From Bryocella elongata (GTDB lineage: Bacteria; Acidobacteriota; Terriglobia; Terriglobales; Acidobacteriaceae), in the NCBI RefSeq assembly GCF_900108185.1, contig NZ_FNVA01000004.1, forward strand, positions 62,001-126,000: a DNA stretch of 64,000 bases. The letters run 5' to 3'. The notes below the pieces were generated by a model, which was not told the DNA's origin, did no database searches, and was given only the letters and a program-made list of their open reading frames with translations. The translations under genes and the position numbers were made by a program. Every line of letters begins with the position of its first letter. Position 1 is the first letter of the stretch. Of this stretch, positions 1 through 8,919 are shown piece by piece.

Positions 1-1794
1 GTGGTCATCTCACTGTTCGCGTCGTATTTCGTTGCGCTCACCGTTGTTCCTCTGTTCTGCGCCCGTTTCATCAAGTCCGCCCACGGAGATGTTGTGCATG
101 AGGACGCCGAGATGGAGCAGGCGTACGCGGCAGATCCTGAGGCCGCGAAGCATCACACCGGTCTGTGGTCGCGGTTCAATGCTGCCTTCACACGTAGCTT
201 TGACCAGCTGCTGCATCGCTACGACGCGCTTGTGGCTCGCGTGCTCCAGGCACCCAAAGCCACGCTGAGCATCTTCGGTGTTGTCTTCGTACTGGGCATG
301 TGCCTCTTTCCGCTGCTCGGTCTGTCCTTCTTTCCGCGCACGGACGCAGGGCAGTTTGTCGTGAGCTTCAAGGCGCCTTCGGGAACGAAGCTCGAGGCGA
401 CCGAGCAGGAAGCAGCGCACCTGGAACAGATCGTTCGCCGTATCGTCCCCCCGCGTGACCTCGGCATGACGGTCACAAACATAGGCGTGGACCCAGGCTT
501 CTCCGCGCTGTTTTCACCGAATGCCGCAATGCACACGGGCTTCACTCAAGTGGCTCTCTCACCCGAACACGTTTCCTCGAGCTTTCAGTACATCGATGAG
601 GTGAAGGCCGCGATTGCACGCGAACTTCCAGAACTTCAGACTTTCTACAGTTCGGGCTCGTTGGTGGACGGCGTGCTGAATATGGGGGCGCCGGCCCCGA
701 TCGATGTGCGTGTGGAAGGCAACGATACCAATGCAGACTTTGCACTGGCGTCAAAGCTCGCGGCACAGATCCGCGGAGTGCGCGGCGTCGCCGACGTATA
801 CATCCCGCAGGACATCGACTACCCCTCCCTGCGCATCGCTATCGACCGCACGCGGGCTGCCGAATTGGGCCTCGCGGAAAAGGAAGTCGTCTCTAATCTC
901 ATCACCGCGCTCACGTCGAATCAGATGATCGCGCCATCCATCTGGATCGATCCCAAGTCGGGCAACAACTACTTCCTCACCGTGATGTATCCCGAAGGTC
1001 AGGTCAAGTCGCTCGAGGATTTGAAGGCTATCCCGCTGCATGGCGAGCACATCGCGCAGCCCACGCGCCTTGACATGGTCGCAACGATCCAGCAGTTCAA
1101 CGCACCCACCGAGATGGACCACACACAGATTCGCCGCGTGATGGACATCTATGTACGTCCGCAGAGCGAAGACCTGGGCCGAATATCCAGTGCAATTCGG
1201 CGCATCGTCGAAGGCAGCCATCCGCCCCACGGGATCGATGTCGTGCTCACCGGCTCCGTCGCGTCAATGAATGCAAGCTTCCGTAGCTTCGCCATCGGCC
1301 TCACCCTCTCCGTACTCCTCCTCTATCTCATCCTCGTCGCGCAGTTCCGCTCGTTCAAAGATCCCTTCATCATTCTGTTGGCGTTGCCACCGGGGATCCT
1401 GGGGGCGCTGCTGGCGCTGCTGCTTTGGCACACGACGCTCAATGTGATGTCACTCATGGGCGTTGTGATGTTGGCAGGTATCGCGCTATCGAACTCCATC
1501 CTCATCGTCGAGTTCGCGCATACGCTATTGCATCGCGGCCTTAGTGTGCGGGAGGCCATCACCACATCCTGCAGGGTCCGTCTGCGGCCGATACTTATGA
1601 CCTCGCTGGCGACGCTGATCGGGCTCATGCCCATGGCGCTCAAACTTGGCGAGGGCTCCGAGGCTTACGCGCCGCTCGCGCAGGCACTCATTGGAGGTCT
1701 CACTGTATCGGTGGCCTTGACCGTATTTCTCGTTCCCGCGGGCTTCTATCTTGCCTATAGTGGGCGCTGCCTGGCCTCTGATGCAGGTCAATGA
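1..1794 (+). CDS. RND-family efflux permease, 5'-truncated by the window
   Basis: C-terminal 597 residues of an inner-membrane RND transporter (AcrB/HAE1 type), which exports drugs or toxic compounds by proton antiport with a periplasmic adaptor and an outer-membrane channel. Family members are about 1,000-1,060 residues, so roughly the first 40% lies upstream of the window and the GTG at position 1 is probably internal. The first residues (SLFASYFVALTVVPLF) look like a mid-protein membrane helix of the family. A large periplasmic domain follows (about residues 100-410), then five hydrophobic helices between about 420 and 590, including the typical GVVMLAGIALSNSILIVEF helix. Adaptor and outer-membrane partner are not visible. 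The substrate cannot be read from the sequence. Confidence 0.9.
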   Translation: MVISLFASYFVALTVVPLFCARFIKSAHGDVVHEDAEMEQAYAADPEAAKHHTGLWSRFNAAFTRSFDQLLHRYDALVARVLQAPKATLSIFGVVFVLGMCLFPLLGLSFFPRTDAGQFVVSFKAPSGTKLEATEQEAAHLEQIVRRIVPPRDLGMTVTNIGVDPGFSALFSPNAAMHTGFTQVALSPEHVSSSFQYIDEVKAAIARELPELQTFYSSGSLVDGVLNMGAPAPIDVRVEGNDTNADFALASKLAAQIRGVRGVADVYIPQDIDYPSLRIAIDRTRAAELGLAEKEVVSNLITALTSNQMIAPSIWIDPKSGNNYFLTVMYPEGQVKSLEDLKAIPLHGEHIAQPTRLDMVATIQQFNAPTEMDHTQIRRVMDIYVRPQSEDLGRISSAIRRIVEGSHPPHGIDVVLTGSVASMNASFRSFAIGLTLSVLLLYLILVAQFRSFKDPFIILLALPPGILGALLALLLWHTTLNVMSLMGVVMLAGIALSNSILIVEFAHTLLHRGLSVREAITTSCRVRLRPILMTSLATLIGLMPMALKLGEGSEAYAPLAQALIGGLTVSVALTVFLVPAGFYLAYSGRCLASDAGQ

Positions 1795-1819
1795 GGGGTG
1801 CCTCACCCGAGGGCCCGGT

Positions 1820-2330
1820 TTTTCCTGATAGTACGTATGGTTCGCTATGAGCCGACGATACTCGGCATTTCGCATGCTCGGGTGGGGAACTACGTTCGCG
1901 TTTCCATAGACTCGCAGGACGCTACCGTCGAGGGTGATCACCTGCTCCGCGCCGTTGTGATCGAAGTCGAACATGTGATAGACCTCACGCTTGAAGAACA
2001 GAGTCGCCGCACCCTCTGGTTCCAGCTTGAAGCGGAACCAGAAGAACGTCCGTTTCCCTGTGCCGTATCAGTCGCCGCGAACAAAGTTCGGATTGCCACT
2101 AAGGGGATGCGTGGGCCAGGTCGCAAGCTTACGGCCCGCGTTGTCGAACCAATAGAGCTGAGCCCCCAGGCCCCCGCCTATAGCAATCTGACCGCCGGGA
2201 GAGTATCCCAAATGAAATTGTTTCAGCAAGAGAAAAGTCGCGTCCCGTCCGGATTTCTGCGGCGAGGTCCCCCATGCGTCCCGGCGGCGGCTTCCGGACG
2301 CAGCCTCGGGGCTGTTGACGGCGATGCGGC
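1820..2330 (-). pseudogene. Remnant of a rhamnogalacturonan-lyase-like (FG-GAP/PL11-type) gene
   Basis: Reading the minus strand from about 2240 to 1826 gives a continuous protein-like stretch: QFHLGYSPGGQIAIGGG, then NPNFVRGD, a TGA stop at 2068-2070, then YGTGKRTFFWFRFKLEPEG, HMFDFDHNGAEQVITLDG, LRVYGN, and AEYRRLIANHTYY. Both halves are in the same frame, so a single TGG to TGA change at a position where Trp is expected (GDW) separates them. The style matches the C-terminal beta-propeller of rhamnogalacturonan-lyase-like secreted enzymes. The N-terminal part is missing, because the next gene begins at 2454, and the natural stop has been lost. The location beside an acetylesterase and a GH2 enzyme suggests a former pectin-degradation locus. 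The family call is from memory of the motifs. Confidence 0.55.
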
Positions 2331-2453
2331 GTCTCCGATAGGGTCTCTTCCGCAGGGAAATAGTTTCTGTATCGAATTTCAGCGCCATCCGTGCGGCAGG
2401 ATGTCTGATCTCCGGCAGTCGTGAACCGCTTCGTCTCGAAGGGGAAGGTCACC

Positions 2454-3998
2454 ATGAAGAGAATTCGTCCGTATACCGCCGCCCTCATCCTGTCTTTCGC
2501 GGCAGCCGCCTTTGCGGAGGTGAAGCCCAATCAGCTCTTCACCGATCATGCGGTGTTGCAGAGCGGGATGCCCGTTCCGGTGTGGGGGACTGCGGATCCC
2601 GGGGAGCGGGTTGTCGTGACTCTGGGGAAGCGCACGCAGTCCGCCATCACCGGCCCCGACGGAAAGTGGATGATCAAACTCGGCAAAATGTCTCCCGCTG
2701 GCCCATTCACGATGACCATCCAGGGGAAGAACACCGTCGTCGTGAACGACGTCCTCGTGGGGGAAGACTGGATCGGGTCTGGGCAGTCGAATATGGCGTT
2801 CACGGTCTCGAAGAAGGCGGCCAGTTTCGCGGGCATGCTGGATGAGGACAAAGAAATCGCTGCGGCAAACTATCCGCAACTGCGCATCTTCATGGCCGTG
2901 ACGAACAAGACGTATGAGCCGCAATCAGAGATCAAAGGTGAGTGGAAGATCGCAACGCCGGAAAACGCAGCTGCCTTTTCCGCGGTGGCCTATCTCTTCG
3001 GACGGGACCTGAATCAGGCCCTCAAAGAGCCAGTAGGCATGATCGTTGTCGCGTTCGGAGCAAGCACTGCGGAATCCTGGATCTCGCGACCGGTCATGTC
3101 GGGCGATCCTCAGCTCAGGCCCATGCTCAGTCGCTTCGACGATCTCTATCGCTTTTATCAATCGCATCCGAATGCAACGACGGACCAGTCGCCACCCGGG
3201 CCCCAGACCATCAACTCGCGTCCTGGAAAGCCGGGGCCGCTACGCGACCCGGTGCAGGATCAGCATCAACCCACGGTCCTCTACAACGGCATGGTGCATC
3301 CCATCCTTCCCTTTGCAATGCGCGGTGTGATCTGGTATCAGGGCGAGTCGATCGTTGGCGGTAAGGCTGGCGTGGCACTCTACCCGCATGTGATGGAGAC
3401 GCTGGTGAAGGATTGGCGTGCGGAGTGGGGCGAAGGGGACTTCCCGTTCTACTGTGTGCAGCTTCCGCCGCTCAAGAACCCAAGCAACAATCCGATGGTG
3501 CGGGAGGGGCAGGCGAAACTCCTGTCTCTGCGCCATACCGGCATGGCTGTCACTTTGGATGTCGGAGATCCGACTAACGTTCATCCGAAGGACAAGGAAC
3601 CTGTAGGAGACCGCCTCAGCCGCATCGCTCTGGCGAACGTGTATGGGAAAAAGCTCGAGTTCTCCGGCCCGGTCTACACCGGCATGAAGGTGAGAGGCTC
3701 GGAGATCGTCGTCACGTTCAAGCATGCCGAGGGGTTGACCGGAAAGGGTGGCCCCCTGGAATGGTTCCAGGTTGCGGGTGCTGATGGGAAGTACGTCGAC
3801 GCGACGGCAAAGGTGCGAGGCAAGACCGTCGCCGTTCATAGCGATCAGGTGCCAGCGCCCGTCTCCGTTCGTTATGCGTGGGATAACTATCCGCAGGGCG
3901 CCAACCTTGTGAACAGTGCAGGATTGCCAGCAGCGCCATTTCGCAGCGATTCCCAGGATGCACTGGCGACCATCTCGAAGGAATTCACGGGCAAATGA
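2454..3998 (+). CDS. Sialate O-acetylesterase-type (SASA) carbohydrate esterase
   Basis: Secreted esterase that removes acetyl groups from sugars; in plant-polymer degraders this family acts on acetylated hemicellulose or pectin side chains. I chose ATG 2454 because it follows a GGGGAAGG ribosome site and begins a clear signal peptide (MKRIRPYTAALILSFAAAAFA). Mature protein motifs: GSGQSNM with the nucleophile Ser at about residue 112, GVIWYQGES in the middle, and a VHPKDK segment carrying the catalytic His. At 514 residues it is of normal length. It is followed 61 bp later by a GH2 glycosidase with the same orientation, so the two probably form an operon for debranching and hydrolysis. Confidence 0.85.
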   Translation: MKRIRPYTAALILSFAAAAFAEVKPNQLFTDHAVLQSGMPVPVWGTADPGERVVVTLGKRTQSAITGPDGKWMIKLGKMSPAGPFTMTIQGKNTVVVNDVLVGEDWIGSGQSNMAFTVSKKAASFAGMLDEDKEIAAANYPQLRIFMAVTNKTYEPQSEIKGEWKIATPENAAAFSAVAYLFGRDLNQALKEPVGMIVVAFGASTAESWISRPVMSGDPQLRPMLSRFDDLYRFYQSHPNATTDQSPPGPQTINSRPGKPGPLRDPVQDQHQPTVLYNGMVHPILPFAMRGVIWYQGESIVGGKAGVALYPHVMETLVKDWRAEWGEGDFPFYCVQLPPLKNPSNNPMVREGQAKLLSLRHTGMAVTLDVGDPTNVHPKDKEPVGDRLSRIALANVYGKKLEFSGPVYTGMKVRGSEIVVTFKHAEGLTGKGGPLEWFQVAGADGKYVDATAKVRGKTVAVHSDQVPAPVSVRYAWDNYPQGANLVNSAGLPAAPFRSDSQDALATISKEFTGK

Positions 3999-4059
3999 AC
4001 GAGGCTCGCACGAAATCCGCCACAAGGGCAGGGAATTTGAGCAGAAGCAAGGAGGCAGC

Positions 4060-6690
4060 ATGCGAGAGACACTGAACCGCCGAGTCTTTATCAGGAACTC
4101 CACCGTCGCGGCCCTCGGGCTTCCGATCATCCTGCGATCAGGAGCTCCCGTGCTTGAGGCCGGAGATTCCGCGGGATATGCTCCGCCTGCTTCTCCACGT
4201 GAGATGTTCAACTTCAATATCGACTGGAGGTTTCTTCGCGAGGATGTGGACGGCGCGGAGGAGATGACGTTCGATGATGCGAAGTGGACGACCGTGACCA
4301 CTCCACATACGTGGAACGATGTGGACTCCTATCGCACGATTATCTCGCACAGCGGAGGCGATAAGGGGACGTACAAGGGAGTCGGGTGGTACCGCAAGCA
4401 CTTTGTCTTGCCGCAGACGATGGCGGGCAAGCACCTCTACCTGGAGTTTGAGGGGATGCGGCAGGCGGGTGACATCTACCTGAACGGCAAGGCCATTGGT
4501 CTCTATGAGAACGGTATTACGGCGTATGGCCTGGACATTACCGATGGCGTGAAGCTTGGCGAAGAGAACGTCCTGGCTGTGAAGGTGGACAACCGCACGA
4601 CCTACCACGAACGCGCGACCGATACTGCGTTCGAGTGGAATGCCAACGACTTCAATCCGGACTTTGGAGGTATTAACCGGCACGTCTGGCTCCACGCGAT
4701 GGGACCGATCCACCAGACGCTCCCGCTGTACTACGGTCTGCAGACCGAAGGCATCTACATTCACGCCGACAACTTTGCGATAGCGAAGAAGACTGCGGAC
4801 ATCACGGTGGAGTCGCAGGTGCGGAACGGCAGCGGCGATCGTGCGACGGTAGGCATCACCGTAGTGATCGTCGGAGCCAATGGCAAAGTGACAGCGCAGT
4901 TCGAGGGCGACCCAGTCGACATGGTGGCCGGCGAGAAGACCACGCTGCAGGCGAGCGGCGGCCTGAAGAACGCGCGCTGGTGGAGCATCGGCGATCCCTA
5001 TCTCTACGACGTCTACACCGTGCTGAAGGTGGAGGGGAAGGTCGTCGATTGCGATCGCACGACCACAGGCTTTCGCAAGGCGGAGTTCAAAGGCGGCATT
5101 GGCACGGGAGGCGTGCACCTCAACGATGAGTTTGTCTATCTGAAGGGCTTTGCGCAGCGCTCAGCGGATGAATGGGCAGGTCTTGGACAAGCGTATCCGG
5201 ACTGGATGCACGACTTTACGGCGAAGATGATTCGTGAATGCCATGGAAACTACATTCGGTGGATGCACGTCGCGCCACAGAAGGTCGACGCCGATGCGAT
5301 GGCTCGCTACGGAATCGTGCAGGTGTGCCCTGCGGGCGACAAGGAGCGCGATGCCATAGGACGGCAGTGGGACCAGCGCCTCGAGGTCATGCGGATCGCG
5401 ATGATCTACTACCGCAATAACCCGAGCATCCTGTTCTGGGAAGCTGGCAACACCGTCGTCACCGCAGAGCACATGCAGCAGATGGTGGACCTGCGGAAGA
5501 AGTGGGACCCCGAGGGCGGTCGTGTCATGGGGACACGCGGCAATGGCGATGATCCCGCAAATACAGCCATTACTCCGGTGGCAGAGTATTACGGCGTCAT
5601 GATCGGGCAGGACGCCAAGACGGATGCGCTGGCCGGCCAGGACGCGATCTTCCGCGGATACAGCGCAGCCCGGCGTGATCGTGCCCCGTTGATCGAGACG
5701 GAAGATTTTCGCGATGAGGGCGCGCGACGCTTCTGGGATCCGTACTCGCCGCCTTACTACGGCTTCAAGAAGGGGCCGGACGATACATACCAGTATGAGT
5801 CCGAGAGCTTTGCCCTGGCGGGCGTGAAGCGCTATTGGGAGTATTGGGAGAATCGCATCTCCAACACCGACCCTGCGCATGCGAAGTGGGCAGGGTATGC
5901 CTCCATCTACTTTACGGATGAGAACGCAGATGGCCGGCAGGACTCAAGTGAAGTGGCGCGTGTGAGCGGCAAGGTCGATGCCGTGCGTCTGCCCAAGGGG
6001 ATCTACTTCGCGCATCGCGTGATGCAGAGCGAGACGCCAGATCTGCATCTGCTGGGGCACTGGAGCTATCCTCTGGCGCAGCCGGATGGCAAGCCCACGG
6101 TGAAGACGGTCTACGTCATCGCCAACCATGTGGACCAGGTAGAGTTGCTGCTCAATGGAAAGTCGCTTGGCGTGAACAAGACACCGGAGAACGGGTATGT
6201 GTATTCGTTTGCGGCCGTAGCGTTTGCGCCCGGGATGCTGAAGGCAGTGGGGACGCTGAACGGCAAGCCCGTCGCCGAACAAACGCTGACAACAGCCGGA
6301 GCTGCTGCGCGGATCAAGTTGACGCCCATCCTCGGCCCTGAGGGTCTGCAGGCGGATGGTGAGGACGTGGTGCTGATCGATGTGGAAGTCGTGGATGCTA
6401 GAGGCGAACGTGTGCCGACCGACGACGACCGCGTCGATTTCGCCTGCGTGGGGCCTGCAACATGGCGCGGCGGTTACAACAGCGGCAAGGTCGATTCGAC
6501 GAACAACCTGTATCTCAACACGGAGGACGGCATCAATCGTGTGTCGGTGCGCGCAGGGCGGATTCCAGGGGAGATTACCGTGACAGCGAGCCGCAAAGGA
6601 TTGCAACCGGCGACGGTTCGCGTGACCTCGCAGGCGGTGGAGTTCAGCAAGGGCTTATCAACGAAGATGCCGCAGCGGCTGAGCCTTTGA
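4060..6690 (+). CDS. Glycoside hydrolase family 2 (beta-galactosidase-like)
   Basis: Exported beta-glycosidase of 876 residues. ATG 4060 is chosen because GGAGG lies just upstream and the product begins with a twin-arginine-like signal (NRRVFIRN, then a hydrophobic run), which would export a folded enzyme by Tat. Domain order is GH2 sugar-binding domain (about 45-200), immunoglobulin-like domain, TIM barrel and C-terminal beta domains. FWEAGN in the barrel places the acid/base Glu, and PLIETEDF probably holds the nucleophile Glu. C-terminal Ig-like repeats (ARIKLTP, GLQADGEDVV) resemble DUF4982/BIG-type tails of large GH2 enzymes. Exact substrate (galactoside, glucuronide or other) is not decidable. 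Probably cotranscribed with the upstream acetylesterase. Confidence 0.85.
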   Translation: MRETLNRRVFIRNSTVAALGLPIILRSGAPVLEAGDSAGYAPPASPREMFNFNIDWRFLREDVDGAEEMTFDDAKWTTVTTPHTWNDVDSYRTIISHSGGDKGTYKGVGWYRKHFVLPQTMAGKHLYLEFEGMRQAGDIYLNGKAIGLYENGITAYGLDITDGVKLGEENVLAVKVDNRTTYHERATDTAFEWNANDFNPDFGGINRHVWLHAMGPIHQTLPLYYGLQTEGIYIHADNFAIAKKTADITVESQVRNGSGDRATVGITVVIVGANGKVTAQFEGDPVDMVAGEKTTLQASGGLKNARWWSIGDPYLYDVYTVLKVEGKVVDCDRTTTGFRKAEFKGGIGTGGVHLNDEFVYLKGFAQRSADEWAGLGQAYPDWMHDFTAKMIRECHGNYIRWMHVAPQKVDADAMARYGIVQVCPAGDKERDAIGRQWDQRLEVMRIAMIYYRNNPSILFWEAGNTVVTAEHMQQMVDLRKKWDPEGGRVMGTRGNGDDPANTAITPVAEYYGVMIGQDAKTDALAGQDAIFRGYSAARRDRAPLIETEDFRDEGARRFWDPYSPPYYGFKKGPDDTYQYESESFALAGVKRYWEYWENRISNTDPAHAKWAGYASIYFTDENADGRQDSSEVARVSGKVDAVRLPKGIYFAHRVMQSETPDLHLLGHWSYPLAQPDGKPTVKTVYVIANHVDQVELLLNGKSLGVNKTPENGYVYSFAAVAFAPGMLKAVGTLNGKPVAEQTLTTAGAAARIKLTPILGPEGLQADGEDVVLIDVEVVDARGERVPTDDDRVDFACVGPATWRGGYNSGKVDSTNNLYLNTEDGINRVSVRAGRIPGEITVTASRKGLQPATVRVTSQAVEFSKGLSTKMPQRLSL

Positions 6691-6909
6691 GCCTTGCGCT
6701 TGGGAAGCCGGGACTCTCGCCATCTTCGCAACGCTTGCGCTGATACTCGCAGGCCCCGGTTCATCGGTCGCCAAAGGTGGAACGGGTTACCGTGAACGTT
6801 CCGGTACCCCTCATGGGCATGCGTGACAGCTGGACGCTGGACGCGGCAGCATCAAGGCCAGGATCCCCAAGCGCGACGGCAATCTCTCACCGTTGAAGGG
6901 TGTTTGGAG

Positions 6910-6986
6910 TGGTGGCCCGGGCAGGAGTCCAACCTGCGACCTTCGCGTTAGGAGTGCGCTGCTCTATGCAACTGAGCTACCGGGCC
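6910..6986 (-). tRNA. tRNA-Arg (anticodon CCU), CCA encoded
   Basis: On the minus strand a 7-bp acceptor stem (GGCCCGG/CCGGGCC) is perfect and is followed by discriminator A and an encoded CCA (6910-6912). The D stem GCTC/GAGC and T stem GCAGG/CCTGC are perfect. The anticodon loop CTCCTAA gives anticodon CCU, which reads AGG. Oddities: the D loop reads AGTTGCATA, so position 19 is C rather than G. The T loop reads TTGGACT, so position 56 is G rather than C. The anticodon stem GCGCA/CGCGA has only three central Watson-Crick pairs. The rest is canonical, so I keep it as a tRNA gene. Confidence 0.88.
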
Positions 6987-7083
6987 ATTAGGAATGGCGG
7001 ACGAGACGCGCGCCGCAGGAATCAACGATCCGCAACAGCCAGCGTCCCACCTTGGTCAGTGTACCTGCCTCCCGCCACATCGC

Positions 7084-7114
7084 AAAAAAGAACTCCCGCC
7101 TAGGAAGCGGGAGT
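7084..7114 (-). terminator. Rho-independent terminator
   Basis: Perfect 8-bp stem (ACTCCCGC at 7092-7099, GCGGGAGT at 7107-7114) with a 7-nt loop. The A6 run at 7084-7089 becomes the U-tract on the minus strand. It lies 84 bp beyond the stop of the minus-strand gene ending at 7198 and before the tRNA. Confidence 0.8.
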
Positions 7115-7146
7115 GCGAAAGGACCGGAGAAATCTGTCGTTGTTCT

Positions 7147-7200
7147 TGGTGCGTTCTAAACCCCTGGTGCGTTCCAGACTTTAGGTGCGTGCCAAACTCA
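7147..7200. repeat. Three 18-bp imperfect tandem repeats
   Basis: TGGTGCGTTC begins at 7147 and again at 7165, and AGGTGCGTGC begins at 7183, giving an exact 18-bp period. The last unit overlaps the stop codon of the adjoining minus-strand gene (7198-7200), so two and a half units lie between the stop and the terminator at 7084-7114. Confidence 0.7.
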
Positions 7201-7662
7201 CGCGTTGCCGCAACCGTGGCTGTAGACGAGCGGCTTCTTCCACTCCTCCATAGTTGCGAATGCAATGCAGGCGGCGCCGTCCTGGGTGTCCACACGCCAG
7301 GTGAGATTGTCCTGCCGATACCACTGGTAGCGGCCTGTGCCGCCAAAAGCGAGGCCATTGGGAGGGTTCGGAGCTACGGTGTCGGCTGCCGGCTGCAGTG
7401 TGGCGTTCGTCGGAGAGGTCGCGGGAAGGATGACAGGCTCGGAGCTGCTGCTTTGGGCGACCTGCGCCTTCGAGCTTTCGGGCGGTTGATTGCTCACTCG
7501 TCCGCCGCCGGTGCCTTGCGGGGCCTCGCCGCCTACGGCGGAACCATCACGGCTCGTGACGGTGCCATTTCCGAGCGTCGAGCCGGACTGGTGCTCCTTG
7601 ATAGCCCAGAACGCGACAAAGCCAAGGCAGACCACAACGACCAGTATCACCACACGATTCAT
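7198..7662 (-). CDS. Membrane-anchored or secreted hypothetical protein
   Basis: 154 residues from ATG 7662, chosen because it begins a clean signal/anchor (MNRVVILVVVVCLGFVAFWA). A Ser/Gly/Pro/Ala-rich low-complexity stretch (about residues 25-100) follows, then a compact C-terminal segment with aromatic residues (RYQWYRQDNLTWRV) and two Cys that could form a disulfide in the periplasm. I do not recognise a family. It stands alone, with a terminator 84 bp downstream and 243 bp to the divergently oriented glycosyltransferase start. Confidence 0.6.
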   Translation of the reverse strand: MNRVVILVVVVCLGFVAFWAIKEHQSGSTLGNGTVTSRDGSAVGGEAPQGTGGGRVSNQPPESSKAQVAQSSSSEPVILPATSPTNATLQPAADTVAPNPPNGLAFGGTGRYQWYRQDNLTWRVDTQDGAACIAFATMEEWKKPLVYSHGCGNA

Positions 7663-7905
7663 TGAGACCCCACTCCTTGCTCCCTGCGGGACTGCCAAAG
7701 GGAAGACCCGCACTGTACTTCGGGCCGGGCTCTTCTTCGGCCAAACTTACTCGTTATGATGACTCGCGTCGGGGCCGAATGGAGATCAATCGAGCGCTGC
7801 GGTATCCAAAGGGTCAAGGGCTGGAGGGTGCCTCCGAGGTCGGAGGGTCTTGGTGCGGGCGCGTGCGCAACTCCGAACGGAGCGTCCGGGCGTATCATCG
7901 AAGAC

Positions 7906-8883
7906 GTGCCGAAGTACTCTATCGTCGTCCCTTTTCACAACGAGGAAGAGAACGTCACGAAGCTCTACGACCGCGTCAAGGACGTGATGGAACAGGTCGA
8001 TAGCAGCTTCGAGATGGTCTTCGTCGATGACGGCTCGCGGGATCGCACCTACCGGCTCCTGGAGGAGATCGCTGCGGTCGATTCGCGTGTGCTGCTGATT
8101 AAACTGCGCCGCAACTTCGGTCAGACCTCGGCGCTTGCCGCGGGCTTCGACCACGCTTCGGGAGATGCCATTCTCGCGATGGATGGCGACCTCCAGCATG
8201 ATCCCGCCGAGATCCCCGCCTTCCTGGCAAAGCTCGAAGAGGGCTACGACGTCGTCAGTGGCTGGCGGGCGCAGCGGGCAGATAACGTGGTGATGCGTCG
8301 CATTCCTTCGTCGATCGCGAACTGGTTGATGGCCAGGCTCTCTGGTGTGGATATTCACGACTTCGGAACGACCTTCAAGGCGTATCGCCGCGATGTCATC
8401 CGCAACGTGCCGCTGTATGGGGAGATGCATCGCTTTATCCCCGCACTGGCGAGCTGGTATGGCGCGTCGATCTGCGAGATTCCGATCTCGAACCCGGCGC
8501 GTGAATCCGGCAAGAGCCACTACGGCATCTCGCGGACCTTCCGCGTGATGTTCGATCTGCTCACGATCCGGTTCCTGCTGAAGTACATGACCCGTCCGCT
8601 CCATTTCTTCGGCGGCCTCGGCTCGCTAGGCGTGGTCTCGGGGACCGGGATTGCGATGTGGCTGCTCATCCACAAGCTGTTGAGCCGGCATGATGTGGCG
8701 GGGGAGCATGGCCCCTGGTTCGTGATCGCCGCTGTACTCATGCTTGGCGGACTGCAGATGATCGGCTTTGGCCTGTTAGGCGAGCTGCAGGTGCGCCACT
8801 ACTTCACGGATTCTGCACGCACTCCCTACGTGGTCGATCGCGTCGTCCGGCTGAAGCCCAGTGAAGAGAGCATGAGTCGCTAA
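7906..8883 (+). CDS. GtrB/DPM1-like family 2 glycosyltransferase
   Basis: Membrane glycosyltransferase of 325 residues that would move a sugar from a nucleotide donor to undecaprenyl (polyprenyl) phosphate on the cytoplasmic face. GTG 7906 is chosen because the GT-A fold starts immediately (YSIVVPFHNEEENV); an upstream start at 7756 would add 50 unlike residues. Motifs: FVDDGSRD, MDGDLQHDP (metal-binding Asp residues) and FGTTFKAYRRDV. Two C-terminal membrane helices (about residues 235-262 and 272-296) are typical of GtrB/ArnC-like enzymes. It probably supplies lipid-linked sugar for cell-surface glycan modification; the sugar is unknown. Confidence 0.85.
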   Translation: MPKYSIVVPFHNEEENVTKLYDRVKDVMEQVDSSFEMVFVDDGSRDRTYRLLEEIAAVDSRVLLIKLRRNFGQTSALAAGFDHASGDAILAMDGDLQHDPAEIPAFLAKLEEGYDVVSGWRAQRADNVVMRRIPSSIANWLMARLSGVDIHDFGTTFKAYRRDVIRNVPLYGEMHRFIPALASWYGASICEIPISNPARESGKSHYGISRTFRVMFDLLTIRFLLKYMTRPLHFFGGLGSLGVVSGTGIAMWLLIHKLLSRHDVAGEHGPWFVIAAVLMLGGLQMIGFGLLGELQVRHYFTDSARTPYVVDRVVRLKPSEESMSR

Positions 8884-8919
8884 GCCTTTCCGCAATCCTT
8901 TCTAAGAGACGAGACCGCG

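Noticed and set aside
1798..2424. 208-codon plus-strand frame in the gap before the acetylesterase
   Set aside because: The minus strand of the same stretch carries clear lyase-like protein sequence; the plus frame is its shadow.
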